A model generated the notes under the pieces. It was not told where the DNA came from. It did no database searches and saw only the letters and a list, made by a program, of their open reading frames with translations. From assembly GCF_022179805.1 (NCBI RefSeq), contig NZ_BPUO01000008.1, forward strand, positions 248,001 through 312,000: a stretch of DNA of 64,000 bases, written 5' to 3'. The DNA comes from Cupriavidus pauculus (lineage in GTDB: Bacteria; Pseudomonadota; Gammaproteobacteria; Burkholderiales; Burkholderiaceae). The translations under genes were made by a program, and so were the position numbers. The first letter of the stretch is position 1. Every line of letters begins with the position of its first letter. Positions 26,729-36,921 of the stretch are shown piece by piece.

Positions 26729-29296
26729 TTAGCTGCCTTCCAGGAAGCTCTTCAGCTTGTCGGAGCGGCTCGGGTGGCGCAGCTTGCGCAGTGCCTTGGC
26801 CTCGATCTGACGGATACGCTCGCGGGTGACGTCGAACTGCTTGCCGACTTCTTCCAGCGTGTGGTCCGTGCTCATTTCGATACCGAAACGCATGCGCAGC
26901 ACCTTGGCTTCGCGCGGCGTCAGGCTGTCCAGCACGTCCTTGACCACGTCGCGCATCGAACCATGCAGCGCCGCTTCGGCCGGGGCCAGCGTGTTCGTGT
27001 CTTCGATGAAGTCGCCCAGATGCGAATCGTCGTCGTCACCGATCGGCGTTTCCATGGAGATCGGTTCCTTCGCGATCTTCATGATCTTGCGGATCTTGTC
27101 CTCGGGCATCTCCATCTTCTCGGCCAGCGTTGCCGGATCCGGCTCGTTGCCGGTTTCCTGCAGGATCTGGCGCGAGATCCGGTTCATCTTGTTGATCGTT
27201 TCGATCATGTGAACCGGAATACGGATCGTACGAGCCTGGTCGGCGATCGAACGCGTGATGGCCTGGCGAATCCACCACGTGGCGTACGTGGAGAACTTGT
27301 AGCCACGGCGGTATTCGAACTTGTCCACCGCCTTCATCAGGCCGATGTTGCCTTCCTGGATCAGGTCCAGGAACTGCAGGCCACGGTTGGTGTACTTCTT
27401 CGCGATCGAGATCACCAGACGCAGGTTGGCCTCGGTCATTTCACGCTTGGCCTCGCGGGCGCGCTTCTCGCCTTCGGACATCTTGCGATTGACGTCCTTC
27501 AGCTCCTTCAGCGGCAGCACCACGCGGGCCTGCAGGTCGATCAGCTTCTGCTGCAGCTCGTGCACGGCCGGCACGTTGCGCTCGACGATGATGCTGTAGC
27601 CCTTGTTGTCGGCGACGATGGTCTCGATCCAGTCCAGGTTCGTCTCGTTGCCCGGGAAGCGGGCGACGAAATCCGAACGCGGCATGCCGCATTTGTCCAC
27701 CACGATGTTCAGGATGGCGCGTTCCAGCTTGCGGACTTCGTCCACCTGGCCACGCAGCGTGTCGCACAGGCGCTCGACGTTACGCGCGGTGAAGCGGATG
27801 CCCATCAGCTCGGCCTGGATCGCTTCCTGGGCCTTCACGTACGGCTTGGACTTGTAGCCTTCTTTCTCGAACGCACGGCGCATCTTGTCGAACTGCTCGG
27901 CGATCACACGGAATTTCTCCAGTGCGGCAACCTTGAGTTCTTCGAGCTGGCGTGCCGAGGCACCGGCGCCGGCACCGCCGTCGTCGTCCTCGTCTTCCTC
28001 GCCCTCTTCACCGTCTTCCTCGGACTCCTCGTCCTCGTCATCCGCCGCAGCGGCCTGGGCGGCCGGCGAGTTGTCCGGCATTTCCTCGGCGTTCGGGTCG
28101 ATCAGGCCATCGACGAATTCGTCGATCTTGATCTCTTCGTTGGCCACGCGCTCGGCGCTGGCCAGGATTTCCGAAATCGTGACCGGGCAGGCCGAAATGG
28201 CCATGACCATGTCTTTCAGACCGGCTTCGATACGCTTGGCGATCTCGATTTCGCCTTCGCGCGTCAGCAGCTCCACCGTACCCATTTCACGCATGTACAT
28301 GCGGACCGGGTCGGTGGTACGGCCAAATTCGGAGTCGACGGTCGACAGCGCGGCTTCGGCTTCTTCCTCGGCCTCTTCCTCGCTGGTGGCCGACGGGGCG
28401 TTGTCGTTCAGCAGCAGCGTCTCGGCGTCCGGCGCCTGTTCGTAGACGGCGATACCGATGTCGTTCAGCGTGGCGACCAGCGTGTCGATCGTTTCCGAAT
28501 CGACCATGTCGTCCGGCAGGTGATCGTTGATTTCCGCATAGGTCAGGTAGCCACGCGACTTGCCCAGCTTGATCAGCGCCTTGAGCTTCTGGCGGCGGAC
28601 CTCGAGTTCTTCTTCACTACCAGCCTGATTGGAAGAAGCAAACTCCTTGAGCAGCGCCTTTTCCTTGGCCTTGCGGTCCTTGGCCTTCTGCTTCTCGGTC
28701 TTGGGAGCCGCCGCGGGCGTGGCGGGCGCGTCGTTGTCGTAAAGCTCTTCAGTCACGTCTTCGGTTGTGCTGTCTTGCTGCATCTCGGCCTTAGGCTTGC
28801 GGCCACGCTTCTTCGGCTCCGGCTTGACTGCCGGCGCTGCGGGACGCTCGGATGCTGCGGGTGCGGGAGTTGCGGCACGGGCCTTCGGCGCGGTTGCAGC
28901 GGCGCCTGCCTTGGCGCTGCTGGTCCGGGTGCCGGCCGTCGTTGCCGCACGCTTGCTCTCGACTTCGGTATTCTGCTGTTTCGCCACGGTGATACTCTTG
29001 CCTTTCACTGTTGCAGCGGCATTGCTGCCGCTTGTATTGGCGCTGCTGCTGCTCTCGCGTGCCGAAGTCGAGGGCTTTGAATTTTCGGATGTGCGATTCC
29101 TGGCGGAAGTGGTTCCGGCGGGCACCGAAGTGCTCCCCGCGGACTTTGCTGGCGCAGACCGGGCTGATGTCGTCCTGACTGACGCGGTCGATGTCTTCGC
29201 CGCCGTTGTGTTCACGGACGCCTTGCCGCTCCCTGATTGGGGAGCTTTGGAGGGCACCTTCTCGGCTGCCCTTTCGGTTGCTTTGGCCTTTGCCAT
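26729..29296 (-). CDS. rpoD: RpoD, primary sigma factor sigma-70
   Basis: Housekeeping sigma factor of 855 residues, larger than the 613 of E. coli. The extra length is a low-complexity Ala/Lys/Ser/Thr-rich N-terminal extension of about 230 residues with an AT-hook-like [10 protein letters not shown] at 161-170. Region 1.1 follows ([15 protein letters not shown]), then an acidic non-conserved region. Next are regions 2.1-2.4 (ending near [17 protein letters not shown]), region 3 and region 4.2 ([20 protein letters not shown]). The ATG at 29296 is preferred; the frame continues upstream to a TTG at 29368 but overlaps a TACAAT -10-like hexamer at 29351-29356. It lies downstream of dnaG in the macromolecular-synthesis arrangement. 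Confidence 0.96.
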   Translation of the reverse strand: MAKAKATERAAEKVPSKAPQSGSGKASVNTTAAKTSTASVRTTSARSAPAKSAGSTSVPAGTTSARNRTSENSKPSTSARESSSSANTSGSNAAATVKGKSITVAKQQNTEVESKRAATTAGTRTSSAKAGAAATAPKARAATPAPAASERPAAPAVKPEPKKRGRKPKAEMQQDSTTEDVTEELYDNDAPATPAAAPKTEKQKAKDRKAKEKALLKEFASSNQAGSEEELEVRRQKLKALIKLGKSRGYLTYAEINDHLPDDMVDSETIDTLVATLNDIGIAVYEQAPDAETLLLNDNAPSATSEEEAEEEAEAALSTVDSEFGRTTDPVRMYMREMGTVELLTREGEIEIAKRIEAGLKDMVMAISACPVTISEILASAERVANEEIKIDEFVDGLIDPNAEEMPDNSPAAQAAAADDEDEESEEDGEEGEEDEDDDGGAGAGASARQLEELKVAALEKFRVIAEQFDKMRRAFEKEGYKSKPYVKAQEAIQAELMGIRFTARNVERLCDTLRGQVDEVRKLERAILNIVVDKCGMPRSDFVARFPGNETNLDWIETIVADNKGYSIIVERNVPAVHELQQKLIDLQARVVLPLKELKDVNRKMSEGEKRAREAKREMTEANLRLVISIAKKYTNRGLQFLDLIQEGNIGLMKAVDKFEYRRGYKFSTYATWWIRQAITRSIADQARTIRIPVHMIETINKMNRISRQILQETGNEPDPATLAEKMEMPEDKIRKIMKIAKEPISMETPIGDDDDSHLGDFIEDTNTLAPAEAALHGSMRDVVKDVLDSLTPREAKVLRMRFGIEMSTDHTLEEVGKQFDVTRERIRQIEAKALRKLRHPSRSDKLKSFLEGS

Positions 29297-29382
29297 TGGC
29301 ACGCTCACTTTCGCCAGTAATGGAGAGAGATTTCGCAATCCAAACCGGGCATTGTAGCACGTCGCCAATCCCCGGCTTCCTG

Positions 29383-29403
29383 TCAGGTGGGGTTTTCACC
29401 TGA
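29383..29403. promoter_or_regulatory. TCAGGTG-N7-CACCTGA inverted repeat in dnaG-rpoD spacer
   Basis: Perfect seven-base arms lie in the 222-base gap upstream of rpoD, near a TACAAT element at 29351-29356 (minus strand). The stem could mark an operator or an RNA processing site for separate rpoD control. No U-tract follows in either useful direction. Confidence 0.3.
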
Positions 29404-29518
29404 AAAATCAAGGCTTAAGCGATTAGACCCCCGAACTTTCTTTCAGTTGGGATCACTTGCACAAGGCTCAAGCCAAAAATCGTGTCTTCTACGTTCTTCC
29501 CGTTTTTTTGCGTGCCGA

Positions 29519-31360
29519 CTACTCGTCTTCGGCCGATACCGGCCGCCAGCCCATCTGTCGCCTACGCTGCACTTCCGGCATTAGCCAGCGATAGCGCGCC
29601 TTGTCGTCGTCGCTAGCCGTGCCCGCCTGAATTGCACCCAGCAACGCCTCGAGTTCGCGTTGCAACGGGTCTGCCAACAGCTTGTGGACGGCGCCGTCGA
29701 ATTCAAGTGTCGCTTGCGCTTCTTCCATTTCATCCTTCAATACCGCTGCCCGCGCCGCCGCATACACATCGGCGAACGGAGTCTGGGCCAGCTGCTCATT
29801 GAAGGCCGCGAAATTCGTGGTGCCCTGGATGCCATCGCAGGCCGCCACAAGGTGCGCCAGCACCTCGGTTTCGGGCCGATGGGGGTCCAGCAGCAACGCC
29901 CGGGCGTCATCGTCCAGCCGGCCGGCCAGGGCCGGATAGCTCATCAGCAACTGGATCACCTGTTGTTCCAGCCCCGTCGGCGCCTGGCGACGGGCGCGCG
30001 GGCGTGGCTGCGAGAAGCGTCCGACACGCGACGAATCGCTGCCCAGGCCGCACACCGCCTCGATCTCGGCCGGCGTCGTACCGGTAGCATCGGCAAGTTC
30101 GCGCACAATCTGTAGCCGCAGCCCGCCAGCCGGCATGGCCTGCAGCAGGGGCTTGGCCTCGAACTGGGCCCGGGCGCGCCCTTCCGGCTGCCGCAGATCC
30201 TGCTCTTCCGTGACGATCTGGAGCAGGAAGCGCGACAGCGGCATGGCGTTCTGCACCTGGCGCGCGAACGCGTCGGTGCCTTCTTCGCGCACATAGCTGT
30301 CCGGATCGTGCTCGGCGGGCAGGAACAGGAAGCGGATCGTCTTGTTGTCCGCCACATGGGGCAGGCAGGCTTCCAGCGCACGCCGGGCTGCCCGGCGGCC
30401 GGCGGCATCACCGTCGAACGAGAAGACCACGGCGTCAGTCTGGCGCATCAGCTTCTGCACATGCACCGGCGTACATGCCGTGCCCAGCGTGGCCACCGCG
30501 TTGGCAAACCCGAGCTGGGCCAGCGCCACCACATCCATGTAGCCTTCCACCACCAGTACGTAGCCATTCTCGCGGATCGCGTGGCGCGCCTCGAACAGGC
30601 CATAGAGCTCCGTTCCCTTGCTGAACAGCGGTGTTTCGGGGGAGTTAAGGTACTTTGGCTCACCCTGCCCCATGACCCGGCCGCCAAAACCAATCACGTT
30701 GCCCTTGGTATTGCGGATCGGGAACATGATCCGGTCGCGGAACCGGTCATACCGGCGGGGCTTCCCGTCGGCGTCGCGCTTGTCCTGCGATTCGATCAGC
30801 AGTCCGTTTTCCACCAGCGGCGCGGCGATGGCGTCATCGCGATAACTGCCGAATATCGCCTCAAGCCCCTGCCAGTCGTCCGGCGCATAGCCCAGGCCGA
30901 AGCGCACCGCGATCTCGCCGGTCAGGCCCCGGCCCTTCAGGTACTGGATGGCCTGCGGCGCGCCGCGTAGCTGTTTCTTGTAGAAATCGGTGGCGCGCAA
31001 CATGGCGTCGCTCAGCGCAATGGACTTGGCCTGCTGCTCCGCCCGCTGGGCCGGCGGCAGGCTGTTGCGCTCCTCGGGGACGGACACCCCGACCGATTGG
31101 GCCAGCTCGCGCACGGCATCGGGGTACGACTGCCCGGAATATTCCATCAGGAAGCCGATGGCCGACCCATGGGCACCGCATCCGAAGCAGTGATAGAACT
31201 GCTTGGTCGGCGATACCGTGAACGAGGGGGATTTTTCGTTGTGGAACGGGCACAGCCCCATGAAGTTGGCCCCGCCCTTCTTCAACTGCACGTACTTACC
31301 CACCACGTCGACAATGTCCACGCGGTTGAGCAGGTCCTGAATGAAGGATTGCGGAATCAC
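29519..31360 (-). CDS. dnaG: DnaG, DNA primase
   Basis: Synthesises RNA primers at the replication fork, 613 residues. The N-terminal CHC2 zinc finger has C37, H40, C58 and C61 in CPFH...CFGCG. The catalytic RNA-polymerase core with Toprim motif VVEGYMDVVALAQLG lies near residues 265-280. A C-terminal DnaB-binding domain follows (begins near QAPTGLEQQVIQLLMSYPAL). The start is GTG at 31360. No ATG start fits the conserved MIPQSFIQDLLNRVDIVDVV opening. It lies between yqeY and rpoD. Confidence 0.95.
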   Translation of the reverse strand: MIPQSFIQDLLNRVDIVDVVGKYVQLKKGGANFMGLCPFHNEKSPSFTVSPTKQFYHCFGCGAHGSAIGFLMEYSGQSYPDAVRELAQSVGVSVPEERNSLPPAQRAEQQAKSIALSDAMLRATDFYKKQLRGAPQAIQYLKGRGLTGEIAVRFGLGYAPDDWQGLEAIFGSYRDDAIAAPLVENGLLIESQDKRDADGKPRRYDRFRDRIMFPIRNTKGNVIGFGGRVMGQGEPKYLNSPETPLFSKGTELYGLFEARHAIRENGYVLVVEGYMDVVALAQLGFANAVATLGTACTPVHVQKLMRQTDAVVFSFDGDAAGRRAARRALEACLPHVADNKTIRFLFLPAEHDPDSYVREEGTDAFARQVQNAMPLSRFLLQIVTEEQDLRQPEGRARAQFEAKPLLQAMPAGGLRLQIVRELADATGTTPAEIEAVCGLGSDSSRVGRFSQPRPRARRQAPTGLEQQVIQLLMSYPALAGRLDDDARALLLDPHRPETEVLAHLVAACDGIQGTTNFAAFNEQLAQTPFADVYAAARAAVLKDEMEEAQATLEFDGAVHKLLADPLQRELEALLGAIQAGTASDDDKARYRWLMPEVQRRRQMGWRPVSAEDE

Positions 31361-31578
31361 CCGACTGACCGTCCTGATACCAAGGCTTGCCAGACACGCC
31401 AGCAGCCATTTTTATGAAATGCGTGACCGGAACGTCTCCCGGCAGCTATCGAACCATTGTAGTGCAGCGGCAACGGAGTGCCGGCCTTTGCCGACATTGT
31501 CCGCCAAGTGCCGTCAACCCGGCGGCAACTCCGCGCTTCGCGACTACTAATCCTGCTTATATCTGATGCAACTGTCAA

Positions 31579-32028
31579 TTATTTCGGCGCCAGCGCAGCC
31601 TTGACCAGAGCGGACACGGCAGTCATGTCGGCGCGGCCTGCCAGGCGGGCCTTGACCAGGCCCATGACCTTGCCCATGTCCTGCGGACCGGCGGCGCCGG
31701 ATTCCGTGACGGCCTTCTGCACTTCGGCGGCCACTTCGGCCTCGGACATCTGCGCGGGCATATAGGCCACCAGCACGTCCAGCTCGGCCTTCTCCTTGGC
31801 GACCAGGTCATCGCGGCCAGCCTGCTCGAACTGGCTGATGGAGTCCTTGCGCTGCTTGATCATCTTGTCGATCACGGCAGTCACGGCGGCATCGTCCAGT
31901 TCCACGCGTTCGTCCACTTCACGCTGCTTGATGGCGGCCAGCAGCAGCCGGATCGTGCCAAGGCGCTCGGTTTCGCGGGCGCGCATGGCGGCCTTCATGT
32001 CTTCATTGACGCGGGCTTTCAGGGACAT
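31579..32028 (-). CDS. yqeY: YqeY/GatB-like domain protein
   Basis: Cytoplasmic protein of 149 residues that resembles the tRNA-binding C-terminal domain of GatB. Conserved segments are MSLKARVNEDMKAAMRARE, LGTIRLLLAAIKQREVD and GPQDMGKVMGLVKARL. Its role is uncertain; in many bacteria it sits in the rpsU-dnaG-rpoD operon. Here it lies 218 bases upstream of dnaG with no rpsU before it. Confidence 0.9.
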   Translation of the reverse strand: MSLKARVNEDMKAAMRARETERLGTIRLLLAAIKQREVDERVELDDAAVTAVIDKMIKQRKDSISQFEQAGRDDLVAKEKAELDVLVAYMPAQMSEAEVAAEVQKAVTESGAAGPQDMGKVMGLVKARLAGRADMTAVSALVKAALAPK

Positions 32029-32071
32029 GGCAATCTTCCAGAATTAAGGTGCAACTTGGACCATAACGCAA

Positions 32072-32104
32072 AAACCCGCGGGGGCCATTGGCCACAGCGG
32101 GTTT
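32072..32104 (-). terminator. Rho-independent terminator after the HI0933-family gene
   Basis: AAACCCGC pairs with GCGGGTTT around an inner GGCC-ATT-GGCC stem. Read on the minus strand, GCGGGTTTTTGCG supplies the U-tract. It separates the flavoprotein gene from yqeY. Confidence 0.7.
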
Positions 32105-32197
32105 CGTGCTGGCGCGAAGCGTTCGGTGTCGCCGCCCCGCCAGCCGTCTTGTAGGCATCGATTGTATCGCAAGGCCTGCCACACTGCACATGGTGGA

Positions 32198-33433
32198 CTA
32201 GGCGGAGGCGCCTCGGGCCGCCTCCGCCGCGGCCTCTCCCGCTGCCACGGCCGATGCCCAGGCCCACTGGAAGTTGTAGCCGCCCAGCCAGCCGGTCACA
32301 TCCACCACCTCGCCGATGAAGTACAGCCCGGCCACCTCGCGGGCCATCATCGTCGCCGACGACAGGCCCTTGGTATCCACGCCGCCCAGCGTGACTTCGG
32401 CTTTCTTGTAGCCCTCGGTGCCCGACGGCACCAGGCGCCAGCGGTTCAGCGTCTCGCCCAACTGGCGCAGCGACTTGTCCGGCATGTCAGCCACCGGCTG
32501 CCCGCCGGACAGGCCCACCGCCGCGCACCAGGCGTCGGCCAGCCGCGACGGCAGGCGCTCGGCCAGCAGGTTATCCAGATGCTTGCGACTGCCCTTCTTG
32601 TGCCCGATCAGCCAGGCGGCGGCATCTTCGCCGTCGAACAAGTCGATCTCGATGGGCGTGCCGGGCCGCCAGAAGCTGGAGATTTGCAGCACCGCCGGGC
32701 CCGACAGTCCGCGATGGGTCCACAGCAGGTCTTCCTTGAACGCGCCAGCCGTCTTGCCGCTGCCTGTGGCGATATCGATCTCCATCGACACCCCGGCCAG
32801 CGGCACGAACGGCTGCCATGCCTGCCCGTCGAACGTCAGCGGCACCAAGGCCGGCCGCGTTTCCACGGTCTTCAGCCCGAACTGGCGGGCGATACCGTAG
32901 CCCAGGTCCGTGGCGCCAATCTTCGGGATCGACAATCCACCCGTGGCCACCACCACGGCCCCGGCGCGCACCGGGCCCTGGGTGGTCAGCAGCAGGTAAT
33001 CGTCGCCTTCCTTGCGGATCTCGTCGATGCCGCAGCCGGTCTGCCAGTGCACGCTGCCGGCGTCGCATTCGGCCCGCAGCAGCGCGATGATGTCCTCGGC
33101 GCTCTCGTTGCAGAACAGCTGGCCGCGATGCTTCTCGTGCCAGCCGACGTTGTAGCGACGCAGCAGGTCCAGGAAATCGCGTGGCGTGTAGCGCGCCAGC
33201 GCAGAGCGGCAGAAATGCGGATTGTTCGACAGGTAATTGGCCGGGCCGGCCTGCAGGTTCGTGAAATTGCAGCGGCCGCCGCCCGAGATGCGGATCTTTT
33301 CGGCCAGCCGGGTGGCATGGTCGATCAGTACTACCCGCGCGCCGCGCTGTCCGGCCACGGCGGCGCACATCATGCCGGCCGCTCCCGCGCCCAGCACCGC
33401 CACGTCGAACCGGTCCTGCCTGCCTTGTGTCAT
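32198..33433 (-). CDS. NAD(P)/FAD-dependent oxidoreductase, HI0933/YhiN family
   Basis: Flavoprotein of 411 residues. It has an N-terminal FAD-binding GxGxxG motif (VAVLGAGAAGMMCAAVAGQRG), the family signature KIRISGGGRCNFTN and a C-terminal ATG-like FAD contact, LYFIGEVVDVTGWLGGYNFQWA. Members are poorly characterised; related BaiN proteins reduce bile-acid intermediates and others may act on nucleic-acid or lipid substrates. It is divergent from tsaD with about 150 bases between. Confidence 0.88.
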   Translation of the reverse strand: MTQGRQDRFDVAVLGAGAAGMMCAAVAGQRGARVVLIDHATRLAEKIRISGGGRCNFTNLQAGPANYLSNNPHFCRSALARYTPRDFLDLLRRYNVGWHEKHRGQLFCNESAEDIIALLRAECDAGSVHWQTGCGIDEIRKEGDDYLLLTTQGPVRAGAVVVATGGLSIPKIGATDLGYGIARQFGLKTVETRPALVPLTFDGQAWQPFVPLAGVSMEIDIATGSGKTAGAFKEDLLWTHRGLSGPAVLQISSFWRPGTPIEIDLFDGEDAAAWLIGHKKGSRKHLDNLLAERLPSRLADAWCAAVGLSGGQPVADMPDKSLRQLGETLNRWRLVPSGTEGYKKAEVTLGGVDTKGLSSATMMAREVAGLYFIGEVVDVTGWLGGYNFQWAWASAVAAGEAAAEAARGASA

Positions 33434-33581
33434 GTTGCCCTTTCAAGAAGCCGCGATTGTAGCGAATGACGGCCGCACGAGCGCATGCGGGCGGGGTGTG
33501 CTACCCTGCTGACCTTCCGTTTTTGCCGGCACGATCGCTGCAGTTGCAGCCCGAACCCAGCCGGCCGCACCAGAATTCCCC

Positions 33582-34631
33582 ATGCTTGTCCTCGGTATCG
33601 AATCCTCCTGCGACGAAACCGGGTTGGCCCTCTATGACACCGGGGCCGGCCTGCTTTCGCACGCGCTGCACTCGCAGATCGCCATGCATCGCAAATATGG
33701 TGGCGTAGTACCCGAACTGGCGTCGCGCGACCATATCCGCCGCGTGCTGCCGTTGCTGCAGCAGGTGCTGACCGAGGCCGACCGCCGCCGCGAGGACATC
33801 GACGCCATCGCCTACACGCAGGGTCCCGGCCTGGCCGGCGCGCTGCTGGTGGGGGCTTCGGTGGCCAATGCACTCGGTTTTGCGCTGAACGTGCCGATGG
33901 TGGGCGTCCATCATCTGGAAGGCCACCTGCTGTCGCCATTGCTGACCGACGCCCCGCCGCCGTTCCCGTTTGTGGCGCTGCTGGTGTCGGGCGGCCATAC
34001 CCAGCTCATGGAAGTCAAAGGCATCGGCGACTACACGCTGCTGGGCGAAACGCTGGACGATGCCGCCGGCGAGGCGTTCGACAAGACCGCCAAGCTGCTG
34101 GGTCTGGGCTACCCCGGTGGCCCCGAGGTGTCGCGGCTGGCCGAATTCGGCAATCCGGGCGCGTTCGAGCTGCCCCGGCCCATGCTGCATTCCGGCAATC
34201 TCGATTTTTCGTTCGCAGGTCTCAAGACCGCCGTGCTGACGCAGACGCGCAAGCTCGGCAATGCCTGCGAGCAGGACCGGGCCAACCTGGCGCGATCGTT
34301 CGTCGATGCCATCGTCGACGTGCTGGCCGCCAAGTCGTTCAACGCGCTGAAGCAGACCGGCCACAAGCGCCTGGTGGTGGCCGGCGGCGTCGGTGCCAAT
34401 CGCCAGCTGCGCGAGCGCCTGAATGAAATGGGCCGGCGTCGCAAGGTGGACGTGTACTACCCCGACCTGGCCTTCTGCACGGACAACGGCGCGATGATCG
34501 CGTTTGCCGGCGCCATGCGCCTGCAGGCCGCGCCGCAACTGGCGCGCCATGGCTACGACTACGGCGTCACGCCGCGCTGGGACCTGTCCGATATCCGCCT
34601 GCCCGACGCGGCGGCTGCCCAGGCTTCGTAA
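33582..34631 (+). CDS. tsaD: TsaD, tRNA N6-adenosine threonylcarbamoyltransferase
   Basis: Catalytic subunit that transfers threonylcarbamoyl to A37 of ANN-decoding tRNAs, with TsaB, TsaC and TsaE, 349 residues. The opening [19 protein letters not shown] and the metal-binding histidines in [11 protein letters not shown] are present, with the ATP-binding [20 protein letters not shown] and late [13 protein letters not shown] and [10 protein letters not shown]. The first ATG at 33582 fits the family start exactly. Confidence 0.96.
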   Translation: MLVLGIESSCDETGLALYDTGAGLLSHALHSQIAMHRKYGGVVPELASRDHIRRVLPLLQQVLTEADRRREDIDAIAYTQGPGLAGALLVGASVANALGFALNVPMVGVHHLEGHLLSPLLTDAPPPFPFVALLVSGGHTQLMEVKGIGDYTLLGETLDDAAGEAFDKTAKLLGLGYPGGPEVSRLAEFGNPGAFELPRPMLHSGNLDFSFAGLKTAVLTQTRKLGNACEQDRANLARSFVDAIVDVLAAKSFNALKQTGHKRLVVAGGVGANRQLRERLNEMGRRRKVDVYYPDLAFCTDNGAMIAFAGAMRLQAAPQLARHGYDYGVTPRWDLSDIRLPDAAAAQAS

Positions 34632-34742
34632 GAACTTCGTAGGAAAGCTCTAATCGGGGCGGCATCCCGACACAAGGCGGTCACAGGGCGGCCGAACAAT
34701 TTGCGTTCTCTACATCACATCTCACAAGAGAGGGAACGCCAG

Positions 34743-36764
34743 ATGGATCGCCGCCAGTTTCTGCAATGGGGAAGTTTCGTCACCGTGACGGTGGCCACCA
34801 CTGGCCTCGCCGGCTGCGGTGGCGATGACAACCCGTCCACCACCCCCACTACCCCGCCCGCCACCGACCCCGGCCCCACCTTCACGTTCCTGCAGGGCGT
34901 GGCTTCCGGCGATCCGAAACCCGACAGCGTCATGCTCTGGACGCGCGTCAATGGCAACAATGGCGGCAAGGCCGTCAAGGTACAGTTGCAGGTGTCGACG
35001 CAAGCGGACTTCGGCACACTGCTCGTCAACAGCACCCTGAGCGCCCTGCCGGACTGGGATTACACGCTGCGCAACAAGGTGACCGGGCTGGCCGCCAGCA
35101 CCACCTACTACTACCGCTTTGTCGTCGGCAGCCAGACCAGCCCGGTGGGCCGCACCAAGACCGCGCCTGCTGCCGGCACGCCGGTGTCGCAACTGAAGTT
35201 CGCGTTCATCACCTGCCAGGACTGGAGCGTCAACCACTGGGCCGGCATGGAAGAGATCGTCAACGAGGACCTCGACTTCGTGGTCCACATGGGCGACTAC
35301 ATCTACGAGACCGTGGGCGCGGCGTTCCAGACCGGCAAGGTCGAAAGCCGCCATGCGAACCTGACCCTGCCCAACGGCACGGCCACCGCCGATGGCACCT
35401 ACGCAACCACCATCGACGACTATCGCTATCTCTACAAGTCGTACCGTAGCGATCCGCGCCTGCAGGCATTGCACGCACGCTTTCCGGTGATCGGCATCTG
35501 GGACGACCACGAGTTCTCGGACGACTGCTGGCAGGACCACCAGACCTACACCGCCACCGACGATGCCACGCCGCGCACCGCACGCCGGCGCGCGGCCAGC
35601 CAGGCGTGGTTCGAATTCATGCCGGCCGACGTCAGCTTCAACCAGGCCGATACGTCGTTCCAGAACATCCAGATCTACCGCTCGTTCACGTTTGGCAACC
35701 TGGCCACGCTGGTGATGACTGACGAGCGGCTGTACCGTGCCGACCACGTGATTCCCGAGCAGGCGGCCGGCAGCGAGATCGGCAGCCGCTACTTCGTGCC
35801 CAAGACCACGCTGGCCAGCACCGAGGCGCTGAAGATGACCGGCGCAGCCGGCGCGCTGACGCCGGTGTCGATCCTTGGCGACACGCAGCGCAACTGGTGG
35901 CAGCAGCAGATGGGCAACGCCACGACGACGTGGAAGCTGTGGGGCAACGAGGTGTCGCTGCTGCGCATGCAGATCGATGGCGCCGCAGCCGTGGCATCGC
36001 TGATGGCCGACGCCCTGATCATAGCCGCGCCCACGCTGGCGCCGTTCAGGAACGACCTGATCCTGGCGATTGGCTCGGACCTGACGGTGGCGAAGGCGGG
36101 CGGCACCTACAGCGCTCCGGACTTCACGTCGCTGCGCAACTACCTGGCCGGGCTGATGGTGCCGGGCGCGCAGATCGACGGCCTCGTCGCGGCACTGACT
36201 GCCGCGCTGCCGCCCGAGATGCTGATCGACCAGTTCATCCTGAACGCCGACCAGTGGGACGGCTACAACGCCGAGCGCAAGGCCATGATGGCCTTCCTGA
36301 AGTCACACAGCATCGGCAACGTGGTGGCGCTGACGGGCGACATCCACGCGTTCTTTGCCGGCCCGGTGATGGACGACTACGACGCAACGACGCCCGTTCC
36401 GGTGATGGTCGATCTGGTGACCGCCGGCCTGTCGAGCAATTCGTTCCAGAGCTATTTCAAGAGCGTGGTGGACAGCGACCCGGCGTTTGCCGACGCGAAG
36501 GCGCTGGTCTATACGACCGACGGCAGCGGCGCGATGGTGAACACCTTCAACAGCACGCTGAAGACGTTCAATCCGTGGCTCAAGTATGTGAACACCGACG
36601 CGCAAGGATATGCGGTGGTGACGCTGACGGCGTCGAAGCTGAGCTGCAGTTTCCACAAGCTCAAGACGCTGGTGGACGGCGTGGCACCGGCGCAACCGGC
36701 GACGGCGAGTGTGCAGGTGGTGGAGGTAGCGGCAGGGGTGCCGGCGGTGACGGTGGTGGTTTGA
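34743..36764 (+). CDS. PhoD-family alkaline phosphatase, Tat-type lipoprotein-like signal
   Basis: Second PhoD-type metallophosphatase, 673 residues and longer than the one at 1518. The N-terminus has a twin-arginine motif (DRRQFLQWG) and ends LAGCGG, so it may be a Tat-exported lipoprotein with Cys near residue 23. Metal motifs are MGDYIYET, WDDHEFSDDCWQD and TGDIHAFFAGPV. An insertion between the last two motifs accounts for the extra length. A purine-rich GAGGGA precedes the ATG. The linked phosphate response is unknown, and no Pho box was recognised. Confidence 0.88.
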   Translation: MDRRQFLQWGSFVTVTVATTGLAGCGGDDNPSTTPTTPPATDPGPTFTFLQGVASGDPKPDSVMLWTRVNGNNGGKAVKVQLQVSTQADFGTLLVNSTLSALPDWDYTLRNKVTGLAASTTYYYRFVVGSQTSPVGRTKTAPAAGTPVSQLKFAFITCQDWSVNHWAGMEEIVNEDLDFVVHMGDYIYETVGAAFQTGKVESRHANLTLPNGTATADGTYATTIDDYRYLYKSYRSDPRLQALHARFPVIGIWDDHEFSDDCWQDHQTYTATDDATPRTARRRAASQAWFEFMPADVSFNQADTSFQNIQIYRSFTFGNLATLVMTDERLYRADHVIPEQAAGSEIGSRYFVPKTTLASTEALKMTGAAGALTPVSILGDTQRNWWQQQMGNATTTWKLWGNEVSLLRMQIDGAAAVASLMADALIIAAPTLAPFRNDLILAIGSDLTVAKAGGTYSAPDFTSLRNYLAGLMVPGAQIDGLVAALTAALPPEMLIDQFILNADQWDGYNAERKAMMAFLKSHSIGNVVALTGDIHAFFAGPVMDDYDATTPVPVMVDLVTAGLSSNSFQSYFKSVVDSDPAFADAKALVYTTDGSGAMVNTFNSTLKTFNPWLKYVNTDAQGYAVVTLTASKLSCSFHKLKTLVDGVAPAQPATASVQVVEVAAGVPAVTVVV

Positions 36765-36780
36765 TTCTTGCGGTGTGGCT

Positions 36781-36902
36781 CCCTCTCCCACAAGGTGGGA
36801 GAGGGGTTGGGGGTGAGGGCGCAGCGGTTCAATCAGCGTCTATCGCGTCTTGATAGCCCCTGCCCTCACCCCCAGCCCCTCTCCCGCGAAGCGGGAGAGG
36901 GG
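36781..36902. repeat. Long imperfect inverted repeat (REP-like palindrome)
   Basis: The left arm 36781-36820 carries CCCTCTCCC...GGGAGAGGGG then TTGGGGGTGAGGGC. The right arm 36862-36902 carries GCCCTCACCCCCAGCCCC then another CTCTCCC...GGGAGAGG hairpin. Each arm folds on itself and the arms also pair with each other. Such elements are common as dispersed repeats in beta- and gammaproteobacteria. It follows the stop of the PhoD gene by about 15 bases and may act as an mRNA end-stabiliser or terminator. Confidence 0.75.
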
Positions 36903-36921
36903 AGCAAACCCAAGGCGGGTT

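Noticed and set aside
26774..29080. Long open frame antisense to rpoD
   Set aside because: It is a shadow of rpoD codons, with no domains or ribosome-binding site.
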